From: Pseudomonas sp. HN11
Lineage (GTDB): Bacteria; Pseudomonadota; Gammaproteobacteria; Pseudomonadales; Pseudomonadaceae
Direction of reading: 5' to 3'
Length of the DNA: 64,000 bases
Assembly (NCBI RefSeq): GCF_021390155.1
Contig: NZ_CP089985.1
Coordinates: 2,181,001-2,245,000 of the forward strand
Part shown: one piece after another, positions 8,672 through 17,647 of the stretch
Layout: each line of letters opens with the position of its first letter
Position numbering within the stretch: position 1 is the first letter of the stretch
The notes under the pieces: model-generated
What the model was told of the DNA's origin: nothing
What the model saw: the letters and a program-made list of their open reading frames with translations, nothing else
The model's database searches: none
Translations under genes and position numbers: made by a program

Positions 8672-8702
8672 CCAGTAAAAAATCAACTTGTTTTTTTACT
8701 GG
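8672..8702. promoter_or_regulatory. Long palindrome between divergent genes (likely operator)
   Basis: An 11-bp perfect inverted repeat, CCAGTAAAAAA and TTTTTTACTGG, separated by nine bases. It sits midway between the oxidoreductase start (8619, minus) and the aldolase start (8752, plus). It is too far from any gene end to serve as a terminator. The position fits an operator for the XRE-cupin regulator controlling both directions. Confidence 0.55.
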
Positions 8703-8751
8703 CGACTGGAATAGCGTCGCCCTCACCAATCCCCGTGCCTGGAGAATAAAA

Positions 8752-9510
8752 ATGACTCATTGCGCCGAACAGCAGCTCCGTGAACAGCTCGCGGCGTGCT
8801 ACCGATTGATCGCGCACTACCGCATGAGTGATCTGATTTTTACGCATATTTCGGTACGTATTCCCGGGCCCGAGCATCACTTCCTGATCAACCCTTACGG
8901 GCTGATGTTCGATGAAATCACGGCATCAAGCCTGGTGAAAATCGGCCTGGACGGTCGTGCCGTGGAGCCATCGGCTTACGCGGTCAACCCGGCGGGTTTT
9001 GTGATCCACAGCGCGATTCACGGTGCGCGCGAAGACGCCCACTGCGTGCTGCACACTCACACCCGTGCAGGTTGCGCAGTGGCTGCGTTGGAGTGTGGGT
9101 TGTTGCCGGTCAACCAGATATCCATGGAGTTCTATGGCAAGGTCGCCTACCACGACTACGAAGGCGTGGCCCTGGACATGGATGAGCAACAGCGGCTGGT
9201 GCGGGACTTGGGCGACAAACCGGTGCTGATGTTGCGCAACCATGGCCTGCTCACCGTCGGCGAGACGGTCAGCCAGGCATTCCTGCGCATGTATTACTTG
9301 GAAAAGGCCTGCGATATCCAGATCGCCGCCCAGGCGTGCGGCAAGCTGGTGCTGCCGTCTGACGAGGTTTGCGCCTACACCGAACAGCAATTCAACAACC
9401 CTGGGCGACCGCTGCAAGAAGGTGAGTTGGTCGACCTGGATGCCATGCAACTGGCCTGGGCGGCGTTGCTGCGGATGCTGGATCGGGTGTCGCCGGGTTA
9501 TCGCGACTGA
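8752..9510 (+). CDS. Class II aldolase/adducin family protein
   Basis: 252 residues of the zinc-dependent class II aldolase fold (fuculose-phosphate aldolase, AraD, OtnC). Metal ligands are visible in HTHT near residue 101 and RNHGLL near 162-167; an Asn-Pro-Tyr-Gly turn (INPYGLMFDEI) is typical of the adducin-like branch. The enzyme would cleave or decarboxylate a small hydroxy or keto acid in the cytosol, substrate unknown. GGAG lies nine bases before the ATG. It is divergent from the flavoenzyme and shares its palindromic control region; the TetR gene follows 41 bases later. Confidence 0.85.
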   Translation: MTHCAEQQLREQLAACYRLIAHYRMSDLIFTHISVRIPGPEHHFLINPYGLMFDEITASSLVKIGLDGRAVEPSAYAVNPAGFVIHSAIHGAREDAHCVLHTHTRAGCAVAALECGLLPVNQISMEFYGKVAYHDYEGVALDMDEQQRLVRDLGDKPVLMLRNHGLLTVGETVSQAFLRMYYLEKACDIQIAAQACGKLVLPSDEVCAYTEQQFNNPGRPLQEGELVDLDAMQLAWAALLRMLDRVSPGYRD

Positions 9511-9536
9511 GGTAGAGTCGTGCTGCCGACTCAACC
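9511..9536. promoter_or_regulatory. Inverted repeat upstream of TetR gene
   Basis: GGTAGAGTCG and CGACTCAACC form a 10-bp arm dyad with one mismatch around a six-base centre, just after the aldolase stop and 16 bases before the TetR start. It lacks a T-run. It could be a site for autoregulation or a weak transcript-end hairpin. Confidence 0.35.
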
Positions 9537-9551
9537 GTAGGAATTCGCCGC

Positions 9552-10190
9552 ATGACCCAGGAATCCCGTTTTTCCCGGATGGAACCGCAAGTGCGCAAGG
9601 CCAACCTGGTCCAGGCCACGCTTACTTGCCTCAAGCGCGATGGTTTTCAGGGCGCATCGATCCGCAAGATCAGTGCCGAGGCCGGGGTGTCGGTGGGGCT
9701 GATCAGCCATCACTATTCGGGCAAGGACGAACTGGTGGCCGAGGCCTATCGCACCATCACCGATCAGGTCATGAGCCTGTTGCGCGAGACCATGGCCAAG
9801 GCACCACCGAACCCTCGGGAGCGTCTGTCGGCGTTGTTCCGTGGTTCGTTTTCCGCCGAATTGCTTGACCCGCACCTGCTGGACGCCTGGCTGGTGTTCT
9901 GGGGCGCGGTCAAGACCGCGCCGGCGATCAACCTGGCGCACGAACACTCCTATGGCGAGTACCGCACCATCATGCGTTCGGCCCTGACCGATATGGCCAG
10001 GGAGGAGGGCTGGAAGCACTTCGATGCCGATCTTGCGGCCATCGGCCTGAGCGCACTGCTCGACGGGTTGTGGCTGGAATCGGGGCTCAACCCCGGCACC
10101 TTCACACCCGAGCAGGGCATTCAAATCTGTGAAGCCTGGGTGGACGGCCTGCAGGCTGGCGGTCGCCAGCGTTACCAGCTCGAATCCTGA
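9552..10190 (+). CDS. TetR/AcrR-family regulator (BetI-like C-terminal domain)
   Basis: 212 residues. The N-terminal helix-turn-helix reads about GFQGASIRKISAEAGVSVG then LISHHYSGKDELVAEAY, the usual TetR pattern. The ligand domain contains the LLDAWLVFWG and GLWLE phrases common to the BetI/TetR_C_6 group. It lies directly upstream of, and in the same direction as, the acyl-CoA operon. A TetR-like palindrome at 10269-10286 in that operon's promoter region is the probable target. The inducer is likely a substrate or CoA ester of the pathway (inference). Confidence 0.88.
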   Translation: MTQESRFSRMEPQVRKANLVQATLTCLKRDGFQGASIRKISAEAGVSVGLISHHYSGKDELVAEAYRTITDQVMSLLRETMAKAPPNPRERLSALFRGSFSAELLDPHLLDAWLVFWGAVKTAPAINLAHEHSYGEYRTIMRSALTDMAREEGWKHFDADLAAIGLSALLDGLWLESGLNPGTFTPEQGIQICEAWVDGLQAGGRQRYQLES

Positions 10191-10268
10191 GCCCATCTCG
10201 TTCGAACGCCAAGTTCGGGCCGGCATTTCCCTCTTTGAAAATATTTGCAGTTTGCTGATTGCCTTCTT

Positions 10269-10286
10269 ACTGAACACTTGTTTAGT
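10269..10286. promoter_or_regulatory. TetR-type operator candidate before the acyl-CoA operon
   Basis: ACTGAACACTTGTTTAGT is an 18-bp dyad with one mismatched pair, located 50 bases before the enoyl-CoA hydratase start. A weak promoter, TTGCCT at 10259 and TAGTAT at 10283, would place it between -35 and -10, where a bound repressor would block transcription. Confidence 0.5.
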
Positions 10287-10336
10287 ATCGCTTCATGTCG
10301 CACCCCTCAAGCCAAATACAATAATTCGAGGAAGCC

Positions 10337-11128
10337 ATGACGATCGATTCGCCCGTGCTCAGTCATGTACAAGCCGGCGTTGCCTGGATCACCCTCAACC
10401 GTGGCCCGCAGCGCAATGCCTTGGACATTCCCACTCTCAAGCACCTGCACGCCTTGCTCGATGCCTTCGACACTGACGCCGCTGTGCGCGTGGTGGTGTT
10501 GACCGGCAACGGTCGTAGCTTCTGCGCGGGTGCCGACCTGGCCGAATGGGCCGACGCCGAAGCCCGGGGCGCCCTTGAGACCTATGGCTGGACGCAAACC
10601 GCCCACGCCTTGATGACTCGTTTGCATGCCCTCGACAAACCCACGATTGCCGCCATCAACGGCACCGCCGTCGGCGCGGGCATGGACCTGACCCTGTGCT
10701 GCGATCTACGCATCGCTGCCCAATCGGCGCGCTTCAAGGCCGGCTACACCAGCATGGCGTACTCGCCGGACGCCGGTGCCAGCTGGCACTTGCCGCGCCT
10801 GATCGGCAGCGAACAAGCCAAGCGCCTGCTGTTCCTTGACGAACTGTGGAGCGCCGACCGAGCCCTGGCCGCCGGCCTGGTGGGGGAAGTGGTCGCGGAT
10901 GATCAACTGCACGCCCATGCCACCGAACTCGCCACGCGCCTGGCCAGCGGCCCGACCTTTGCCTTCACCCAGACCAAGACCCTGATCCGTGAAGGCGCCG
11001 AGCGCAGCCTGCCCGAGCAACTGCAGGCCGAACTGGCCGCTGGCCTGTTGTGTGGACGCAGTGCCGACGGCGCCGAAGCCTTGCGTGCCTCCATGGAAAA
11101 ACGCCTTCCGAACTTCTCCGGCCAATAA
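10337..11128 (+). CDS. Enoyl-CoA hydratase/isomerase family protein
   Basis: 263 residues of the crotonase superfamily. The oxyanion-hole segments are visible as SFCAGADLAEW (about 56-66) and NGTAVGAGMDLTLCCDLRIA (about 108-127). It would hydrate or isomerise a CoA-bound enoyl intermediate in the cytosol. The usual catalytic Glu pair of hydratases is not obvious, so isomerase or other crotonase chemistry is possible. First gene of an apparent eight-gene operon for uptake and CoA-dependent breakdown of an unknown substrate, controlled by the upstream TetR gene. GAGGAAGCC precedes the ATG. Confidence 0.88.
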   Translation: MTIDSPVLSHVQAGVAWITLNRGPQRNALDIPTLKHLHALLDAFDTDAAVRVVVLTGNGRSFCAGADLAEWADAEARGALETYGWTQTAHALMTRLHALDKPTIAAINGTAVGAGMDLTLCCDLRIAAQSARFKAGYTSMAYSPDAGASWHLPRLIGSEQAKRLLFLDELWSADRALAAGLVGEVVADDQLHAHATELATRLASGPTFAFTQTKTLIREGAERSLPEQLQAELAAGLLCGRSADGAEALRASMEKRLPNFSGQ

Positions 11129-11147
11129 GAACAGCACAGGTAGCGCC

Positions 11148-12302
11148 ATGAATTTCCAACTCAGCCAAGAACAAGACATGCTGGTGGACGCGGTACGCAG
11201 TTTTGTTGCCAAGGAATTGTTGCCCCATGAAGAAGCCGTGGACCGTGCCGATGAGGTCTCGCCCGAATTGGCTGCGCAGATCCGCGACAAGGCGCTTGCC
11301 GCCGGTTTCTATGCCTTCAACATGCCGGAAGAAGTGGGTGGCGGTGGCCTGGATTACCTGTCCCAGGCCCTGATCGAGCGGGAGTTGTCCAAAGTTTCCT
11401 GGGCGTTGCATGTGTTTGTCGCGCGGCCGTCCAAGATCCTCATGGCGTGCACTGGCTCACAGATTGGCGACTACCTGTTGCCCTGTGTGCAAGGCAAGAA
11501 AATCGACTGTTTTGCCTTGACCGAACCCGGCGCCGGTTCCGACGCCAATGCCATCAAGACCCGCGCCGTGTGCAGTGGCGATGACTTCGTGATCAACGGC
11601 AGCAAGCACTTTATCAGCCATGCCGGGCACGCCGATTTCGCCATCGTGTTTGCGGTCACCGACACTTACGAACACAACGGTCGGCAACGCAATGCGGTCA
11701 CTTCGTTCCTGGTGGATCGCGGTACGCCTGGCATGACCATCCGCCGTGGCCCCAAGTGCGTGAGCAACCGGGGTTATCACACCTATGAAATATTCTTCGA
11801 TGATTGCCGCGTCCCGGCGTCCAAGGTGCTGGGCGAAGTCGGCAAGGGCTGGGACGTGGCCAACGCTTGGCTGACGGCCGGCCGTGTGATGGTCGCCGCG
11901 AATTGCGTCGGTCAGGCCCAGCGTGCGCTGGATGTGTCATTGCAATGGGCGGCGGACCGCAAGCAGTTCGGCCAGCCGATCGGCACCTACCAAGGCGTGA
12001 GCTTCAAGCTGGCCGACATGGCCACGCAGATCCGCGCCGCTGAACTGCTGACCCTGCACACCGCCTGGAAAATGGATCAGGGCAGCATGACCGACGGCGA
12101 GGCGGGCATGGCCAAGCTGTTTGCCAGTGAAACCCTTGGCAAGGTGGCTGACGAGGCGGTGCAGATTTTTGGCGGCATGGGCTTGATGGATGAAGGTCCG
12201 GTAGAACGTATTTGGCGCAACGCGCGGATCGAGCGGATATGGGAAGGCACGTCGGAAATCCAGCGCCATATCATCGCCCGTGAACTGTTGCGGCCCCTGT
12301 AG
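11148..12302 (+). CDS. Acyl-CoA dehydrogenase
   Basis: 384 residues from ATG 11148 (MNFQLSQEQ, the typical family opening), 19 bases after the hydratase stop. FAD-binding signatures are visible: FALTEPGAGSDA near 120-131 and QIFGGMG near 341. The C-terminal IERIWEGTSEIQR carries the catalytic-glutamate region in many family members. It would make an alpha,beta double bond in an acyl-CoA, the substrate for the neighbouring hydratase, passing electrons to ETF. Closest in feel to short or branched chain enzymes; chain specificity cannot be read. Confidence 0.9.
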   Translation: MNFQLSQEQDMLVDAVRSFVAKELLPHEEAVDRADEVSPELAAQIRDKALAAGFYAFNMPEEVGGGGLDYLSQALIERELSKVSWALHVFVARPSKILMACTGSQIGDYLLPCVQGKKIDCFALTEPGAGSDANAIKTRAVCSGDDFVINGSKHFISHAGHADFAIVFAVTDTYEHNGRQRNAVTSFLVDRGTPGMTIRRGPKCVSNRGYHTYEIFFDDCRVPASKVLGEVGKGWDVANAWLTAGRVMVAANCVGQAQRALDVSLQWAADRKQFGQPIGTYQGVSFKLADMATQIRAAELLTLHTAWKMDQGSMTDGEAGMAKLFASETLGKVADEAVQIFGGMGLMDEGPVERIWRNARIERIWEGTSEIQRHIIARELLRPL

Positions 12303-12324
12303 CGCTGAATGGCGGAGAACGCTT

Positions 12325-14433
12325 ATGTCCCAGGTTATTCGCGACAACCTCAGGCGCCTGTTGGCGCCCCGGCATCTGGCGTTCGTGGGCGGACGCAGCA
12401 TGGCGCGGGCGCTCAAGCGCTGCGCCGAGGGTGGTTTTACCGGGCCGATGTGGCTGGTCAATCCGCAGCATGACAGCCTCGATGGCATCCCCTGTGTACG
12501 CCGCGTGGCGGATTTACCCTGCGGGCCGGATGCGGTGTTTATCGCCACCAACCGTGAGTTGACGCTGACCTGCGTGGCAGAGCTGGCCGCCATCGGCACC
12601 GGGGGCGCCATTTGCTATGCCTCGGGTTTTGCCGAAACCGGTGCCAGCGGTGCGGCCATTCAGCAGCAGCTATTAAAGGCGGCAGGCGATATGGCCTTGC
12701 TCGGCCCCAATTGCTACGGCCTGCTCGACTACCTGCACAGCTCAGCGCTGTGGCCGGTCGCCCATGGCGGCAAGCCCGTGGAGAAGGGCGTGGCGGTGCT
12801 GACCCAGAGCGGCAACTTCGCCTACAACCTGTCGATGAGCGACCGTTCGCTACCCGTGGCCTATATGGCTTCGGTGGGTAACCAGGCGCAGCTGGGCGTT
12901 GCCGAGTTGATGGATGTGTTGCTCGATGAGCCACGCGTCACCGCCATTGGCCTGCACCTGGAAGGCTTGAAGAATGTGCCGGGGTTTGCCCGAGCAGCGC
13001 ACAAGGCGCTGGAGAAAGGTATTCCGATTATCGCGTTGAAAACCGGCGTTTCGCAGATCGGTGCCGAGCTGGCCTTGAGTCACACCAGCTCGCTGTCCGG
13101 CTCCGATACGCTGTACGACAGCCTGTTTGCGCGCCTGGGCGTGATCCGTGTCAGCGGGCCGGTGAGTTTTGTCGAAACCCTCAAGGCCGCCGCGTGCGGC
13201 AACCTTCCGGCGGGCAACCGCCTGATTGCACTGGCCTGTTCCGGTGGCGATGCGGGGCTGATTGCCGACTATGCCGAACGCAATCATCTGGTCCTGCCCA
13301 AGCTCGATGAAGGCCAGCGCAGTGAGCTGGCGCAGGTGTTGCCCAGCTACGCCAACCTGGTCAACCCGCTGGATTTCACCACCGCCATCTGGGGCGACCG
13401 TGATGCCCTCAACGCGATGCTCGACACTGCGCTGCGTACCGAGGCGGATGCCGCCATGTTGGTGCTGGACTACCCGGCTGAATTTACCGGCGAGCGCAAG
13501 GAATGCGACCTGCTGCTGGAGCTGTTTTGCGCCGCGCTCGATCGGCATGGCAAGACCGGATTTGTCACCTCCGCCTTTCCCGAATTGTTGCCAGTCCATG
13601 CCCGCGAGCGCCTGCATGCTCAGGGCATTGCCGCGCTGCAAGGCGTAGAGGATGCCCTGGCGGCCTGGGGACGGATTGCCGACTACCAGAACACCCGCTG
13701 CGTGTTGCTGGAACGAGGGGAGTCGACCCTCGAGCCCTTGTGCCCAAAAGCCCTGGATGACAGCGGCGGGGCCTTGGACGAGTGGGCCTCCAAGCAAGCC
13801 TTGCGTGCGTTCGGCCTGGCTACACCGGCCGGCGTACTGAGTACGCCGGGAAGGGCGGTCAGCGATGCAGAGTTGCTGGGCTATCCCCTGGTGCTCAAGG
13901 CGGTCAGCGCGCAGTTGCCGCATAAGACCGAGGCCGGTGCCGTGGTGCTGAACCTGCAAGATGGCATGGCCCTCACCACCGCACTTGAGCAAATGCGCGA
14001 GCAGGTCTCGGCTCATGCGCCGCATGTCATCTTCGATCAGTTACTGCTGGAATCCATGGCGACCCCGCCGTTGGCGGAGTTGATCGTGGGCATCAAGCGC
14101 GAAAACGACTTCGGCCTGGCCCTGGTCATCGGTGCCGGTGGCATCCTGGTAGAACTGCTCAAGGACAGCCGCAGCCTGTTGTTGCCGACGACCGACAGTG
14201 CCATTCGCAATGCCTTGCTCAGCCTGCGCAGCGCCGCGTTGCTGCAAGGTTTTCGCGGGCGTGAAGTGGCGGATATGGACGCATTGGTGGCGGCGATCCG
14301 TGCCGTGGCCGACTACGCCTGTGCCAACGCCGGGCAATTGCTGGAGCTGGATGTGAACCCATTGTTGGTCAGTGCCCAGGGCGCCATGGCGGTCGATGCA
14401 TTGATTCGTCTAGGAGATGAACATGCAAGATAA
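12325..14433 (+). CDS. NDP-forming acyl-CoA synthetase (CoA-binding plus ATP-grasp)
   Basis: 702 residues from ATG 12325, with GGCGGAG nearby. Order: CoA-binding Rossmann domain (about 5-135), succinyl-CoA-ligase-like flavodoxin domains (about 145-440, with a possible catalytic His region), and ATP-grasp domain (about 480-702, LVLKAVSAQLPHKTEAG, LLLESM, GAGGILVELLKD). This fused alpha-beta layout is that of ADP-forming acetate-CoA ligase-like enzymes. It would activate the pathway's acid as a CoA thioester. Ends overlap the decarboxylase gene by 11 bases. Confidence 0.88.
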   Translation: MSQVIRDNLRRLLAPRHLAFVGGRSMARALKRCAEGGFTGPMWLVNPQHDSLDGIPCVRRVADLPCGPDAVFIATNRELTLTCVAELAAIGTGGAICYASGFAETGASGAAIQQQLLKAAGDMALLGPNCYGLLDYLHSSALWPVAHGGKPVEKGVAVLTQSGNFAYNLSMSDRSLPVAYMASVGNQAQLGVAELMDVLLDEPRVTAIGLHLEGLKNVPGFARAAHKALEKGIPIIALKTGVSQIGAELALSHTSSLSGSDTLYDSLFARLGVIRVSGPVSFVETLKAAACGNLPAGNRLIALACSGGDAGLIADYAERNHLVLPKLDEGQRSELAQVLPSYANLVNPLDFTTAIWGDRDALNAMLDTALRTEADAAMLVLDYPAEFTGERKECDLLLELFCAALDRHGKTGFVTSAFPELLPVHARERLHAQGIAALQGVEDALAAWGRIADYQNTRCVLLERGESTLEPLCPKALDDSGGALDEWASKQALRAFGLATPAGVLSTPGRAVSDAELLGYPLVLKAVSAQLPHKTEAGAVVLNLQDGMALTTALEQMREQVSAHAPHVIFDQLLLESMATPPLAELIVGIKRENDFGLALVIGAGGILVELLKDSRSLLLPTTDSAIRNALLSLRSAALLQGFRGREVADMDALVAAIRAVADYACANAGQLLELDVNPLLVSAQGAMAVDALIRLGDEHAR

Positions 14434-16030
14434 AGCGATGACCGGTGGCCAAGCCTTGGTGCGGTTGCTGGCCAATTATGGTGTCGACACTGTGTTTGGC
14501 ATTCCCGGCGTACACACCTTGGAGCTGTATCGCGGCCTGCCCGGCAGTGGCATTCGCCATGTGCTTACGCGCCACGAACAAGGCGCGGGCTTTATGGCTG
14601 ATGGATACGCGCGAGTCAGCGGCAAGCCGGGGGTGTGCTTTGTGATCACCGGCCCCGGCGTGACCAATGCAGCAACGGCCATAGGCCAGGCGTACGCCGA
14701 TTCGATTCCGATGCTGGTGATATCCAGTGTTAACCACACCGCCAGCCTCGGCAAAGGCTGGGGCATCCTGCACGAGACCCAGGACCAGCGTGCGATCACC
14801 GCGCCGATCACCGCGTTTTCGGCGGTGGCCCTGAGTGCCGAAGACTTGCCCGAGCTGGTCGCACGCGCCTATGCGGTGTTCGACAGCGAACGACCACGCC
14901 CGGTACACATTTCGGTGCCACTGGATGTGCTGGCCGCGCCGATCAAACGGGATTGGAGCAATGAGGTGGTGCGACGCCCAGGTCGAGGCTTGCCTGCGGT
15001 TGAAGCCTTGGATCAGGCCGTGGCCAAACTCTCGGCAGCCAAACAACCAATGATCATTGCCGGCGGTGGTGCGTTGGCGGCCGGCCCGGCATTGCAGCGT
15101 TTGAGCACACAGTTGGCCGCGCCGTTTTTCACCAGCGTGGCCGGCAAAGGGTTACTGCCGATCAATGACCCGCTGAATGCCGGCGCTACCCTGTGTGTCG
15201 ACCCCGGCTGGCAACTGATCAGCGAGGCGGACGTCGTGCTGGCGGTGGGCACTGAAATGGCTGACACCGACTATTGGCGCGAGCGTCTGCCGCTCAACGG
15301 CGAGCTGCTGCGGGTGGATATCGACCCGCGCAAGTTCAATGATTTCTACCCCTGTGCCGTGGCGCTGCAAGGTGATGCCCAACCAACAGTGCTGGCCTTG
15401 CTGGAACGCCTGCCACTCGCGTCGCGCAATGCTGAAACAGCTATTTCAAAGGTTGCGAATTTGCGTCAGGCGATAGCGCTGGGCCACGGCCCCTTGCAGT
15501 CAATCCACCAAGCCATTCTCGACCGAATCGAAGCCGAATTGCCGGCCAATGCCTTCATCAGCAGCGACATGACCCAGCTGGCCTATACCGGCAATTACGC
15601 CTACCGCAGCCGTGCGCCGCGCAGTTGGTTGCATCCCACCGGTTACGGCACCTTGGGCTACGGCCTGCCCGCAGGCATCGGCGCCAAGTTCGGTGCGCCA
15701 CAGCGGCCGGGCCTGGTGCTGGTGGGCGACGGCGGTTTTCTCTATACCGCCCAGGAACTGGCCACCGCCGTCGAGGAGCTGGACAGTCCGTTGGTGGTGC
15801 TGTTGTGGAACAACGACGCCCTCGGCCAGATCCGCGATGACATGCTCAACCTGGACATTGAACCCATCGGCGTGTTGCCTCGTAACCCGGATTTTGCACT
15901 GTTCGCCCAGGCGTTCGGCTGCGCCGTGAACCAGCCCCGCAACCTGGATGAATTGCAGACGGACCTGCGCAACGCTTTCCAACGCAATGGCGTGACCTTG
16001 ATCGAGTTGAAACATGCCTGTGCCTGTTGA
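14423..16030 (+). CDS. ThDP-dependent 2-oxoacid decarboxylase, AruI-like (5-guanidino-2-oxopentanoate decarboxylase type)
   Basis: 535 residues with the three ThDP-enzyme domains: N-terminal pyrimidine-binding domain with the catalytic Glu in LTRHEQGAG (about 46-54), central domain, and C-terminal pyrophosphate domain with GDGGFLYT and the following NND metal motif (GDG-X25-NN). The opening region strongly recalls AruI of P. aeruginosa, which turns 2-ketoarginine into 4-guanidinobutanal. I prefer ATG 14423 because AGGAG at 14412-14416 is six bases before it, while the ATG at 14417 is too close. No AruH transaminase is nearby, so the true 2-oxoacid may differ. Confidence 0.85.
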   Translation: MQDKAMTGGQALVRLLANYGVDTVFGIPGVHTLELYRGLPGSGIRHVLTRHEQGAGFMADGYARVSGKPGVCFVITGPGVTNAATAIGQAYADSIPMLVISSVNHTASLGKGWGILHETQDQRAITAPITAFSAVALSAEDLPELVARAYAVFDSERPRPVHISVPLDVLAAPIKRDWSNEVVRRPGRGLPAVEALDQAVAKLSAAKQPMIIAGGGALAAGPALQRLSTQLAAPFFTSVAGKGLLPINDPLNAGATLCVDPGWQLISEADVVLAVGTEMADTDYWRERLPLNGELLRVDIDPRKFNDFYPCAVALQGDAQPTVLALLERLPLASRNAETAISKVANLRQAIALGHGPLQSIHQAILDRIEAELPANAFISSDMTQLAYTGNYAYRSRAPRSWLHPTGYGTLGYGLPAGIGAKFGAPQRPGLVLVGDGGFLYTAQELATAVEELDSPLVVLLWNNDALGQIRDDMLNLDIEPIGVLPRNPDFALFAQAFGCAVNQPRNLDELQTDLRNAFQRNGVTLIELKHACAC

Positions 16031-16049
16031 CCTTTAGAGAGACAAGACC

Positions 16050-17636
16050 ATGAGCGAAAACAACAACAAAATGACTCAAGCGATGCACCGCCGCGACTTC
16101 CTCAAACACAGCGCCGTGGCTGGCGCGGTGGCTGCGGCGTTTTCCATGGGCTTGCCGTTGCAGGTGTTTGCCGCAGACGCCACGCCCAAACCGGGCGGCG
16201 TGCTGCGCCTGGGCCTGGCCGGTGGCAGCACCACCGATTCTCGCGATCCGGGTTCCTGGGTCGATACCTTCACCTTTGTCGGTTTCTCGGCGGTGTACAA
16301 CACCCTCACGGAAATCGCGGTGGACGGCAGCGCGATTCCTGAGTTGGCCGAGCGCTTTGAGTCCACGCCGGATGCGCGGGTCTGGACCTTCCACTTACGC
16401 CCCGGCGTGACCTTCCATAACGGCAAGAGCCTGACAGCCGAGGACGTGGTGGCCTCGATCAATCACCACCTGGATGCCAAGTCCACTTCGGCGGCCAAGA
16501 CCGTGCTGGGTGATGTCGCCAGCGTCAGTACCAAGGGCAGCGATGCGGTGTTGTTCGAGCTGCATTCGGGCAACGCTGACTTCGCCTACGTCGTCGCCGA
16601 TTACCACCTGGTGATCATGCCCTCCAAGGACGGCGTGGCTGACTGGCAAGGTGGCGTGGGCACCAGTGGCTATCGCTTGAAAAGCTTCGAACCCGGCGTG
16701 CGCATGGACCTGGAGCGCAACCCTGATTACTGGAAGCCCGGCCGCGCGCACTTCGCCAGCGCCGAGTTGCTCGCCATCGCCGACGGCGCCGCGCGGGTCA
16801 ACGCGTTGGTCACCGGCCAGGTGGATGTGATCAACAAGGTCGACCTTAAAACCGTGGCGCTGCTCAAGCGCAACCCCGGTCTGGTGATCGAAGAAACCAA
16901 AGGCGCCCAGCACTACACCTTCCCGATGCTGTGCGGCAGCAACGAGTTCAAGAACAACGACATCCGCATGGCCATGAAGCACGCGATCAACCGCGAGACG
17001 CTGTTGGCCTCGGTGCTGCACGGCTACGGCCTGGTGGGCAACGACCACCCAATCCAGCCCGGCAGCCGCTTTATCAATGCGGCACTGGAGCAGCGCACCT
17101 ACGATCCGGACAAGTCACGCTTTTACCTGCGCAAGGCCGGTGTGGAGTCGCTCAAGGTGCGCCTGCAAGCTTCCGACGCGGCTTACACCGGTGCGGTGGA
17201 CGCCTCGGTATTGTTCAAGGAGCAGGCACGCCAAGCGGGTATCGACATTGATGTGGTGCGTGAACCGGCCGATGGCTACTTCTCCAACGTCTGGATGAAA
17301 CAGCCATTCACCACGTCGTTCTGGTACAGCAGCCTGACCGCCGACCGCATGTTCAGCATCGGCTACGCCAAAGGCGCGGCGTGGAATGAAACCCACTGGG
17401 ACAACCCGCGCTTCAACCAACTGCTCAACGCCGCCCGTGGCGAGATGAACGCGCCGTTGCGCCAGGAAATGTACAACGAAATGCAGGCCCTCTGCCGGGA
17501 CGAAGGCGGGGCGATTGTGCCGTTGTTTGCCAGCTCCGTGGCGGCGCGCTCGAACAAGGTCAACCACGGGCCGCTGACCGCGCCCTATGGTGAGTTGGAT
17601 GGGTTGCGGTTGATCGAGCGGTGGTGGCAGGCCTGA
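16050..17636 (+). CDS. ABC transporter substrate-binding protein, peptide/opine type (SBP family 5), Tat signal
   Basis: 528 residues. The N-terminus holds a twin-arginine motif (MHRRDFLKHS) followed by an alanine-rich hydrophobic stretch and LQVFAADA, so it is exported folded by Tat to the periplasm. The mature part is of the DppA/OppA/NikA class (WTFHLRPGVTFHNGKSLTAEDV). It would bind the operon's substrate and hand it to the permeases that follow. The family binds peptides, opines, nickel chelates and guanidino compounds, and an AruI-like enzyme next door points to a guanidino or related amino compound (inference). Confidence 0.9.
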   Translation: MSENNNKMTQAMHRRDFLKHSAVAGAVAAAFSMGLPLQVFAADATPKPGGVLRLGLAGGSTTDSRDPGSWVDTFTFVGFSAVYNTLTEIAVDGSAIPELAERFESTPDARVWTFHLRPGVTFHNGKSLTAEDVVASINHHLDAKSTSAAKTVLGDVASVSTKGSDAVLFELHSGNADFAYVVADYHLVIMPSKDGVADWQGGVGTSGYRLKSFEPGVRMDLERNPDYWKPGRAHFASAELLAIADGAARVNALVTGQVDVINKVDLKTVALLKRNPGLVIEETKGAQHYTFPMLCGSNEFKNNDIRMAMKHAINRETLLASVLHGYGLVGNDHPIQPGSRFINAALEQRTYDPDKSRFYLRKAGVESLKVRLQASDAAYTGAVDASVLFKEQARQAGIDIDVVREPADGYFSNVWMKQPFTTSFWYSSLTADRMFSIGYAKGAAWNETHWDNPRFNQLLNAARGEMNAPLRQEMYNEMQALCRDEGGAIVPLFASSVAARSNKVNHGPLTAPYGELDGLRLIERWWQA

Positions 17637-17647
17637 GGAGTGGCACC

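Noticed and set aside
12850..14025. 391-codon minus-strand frame
   Set aside because: Antisense to the acyl-CoA synthetase, which has complete ATP-grasp motifs.
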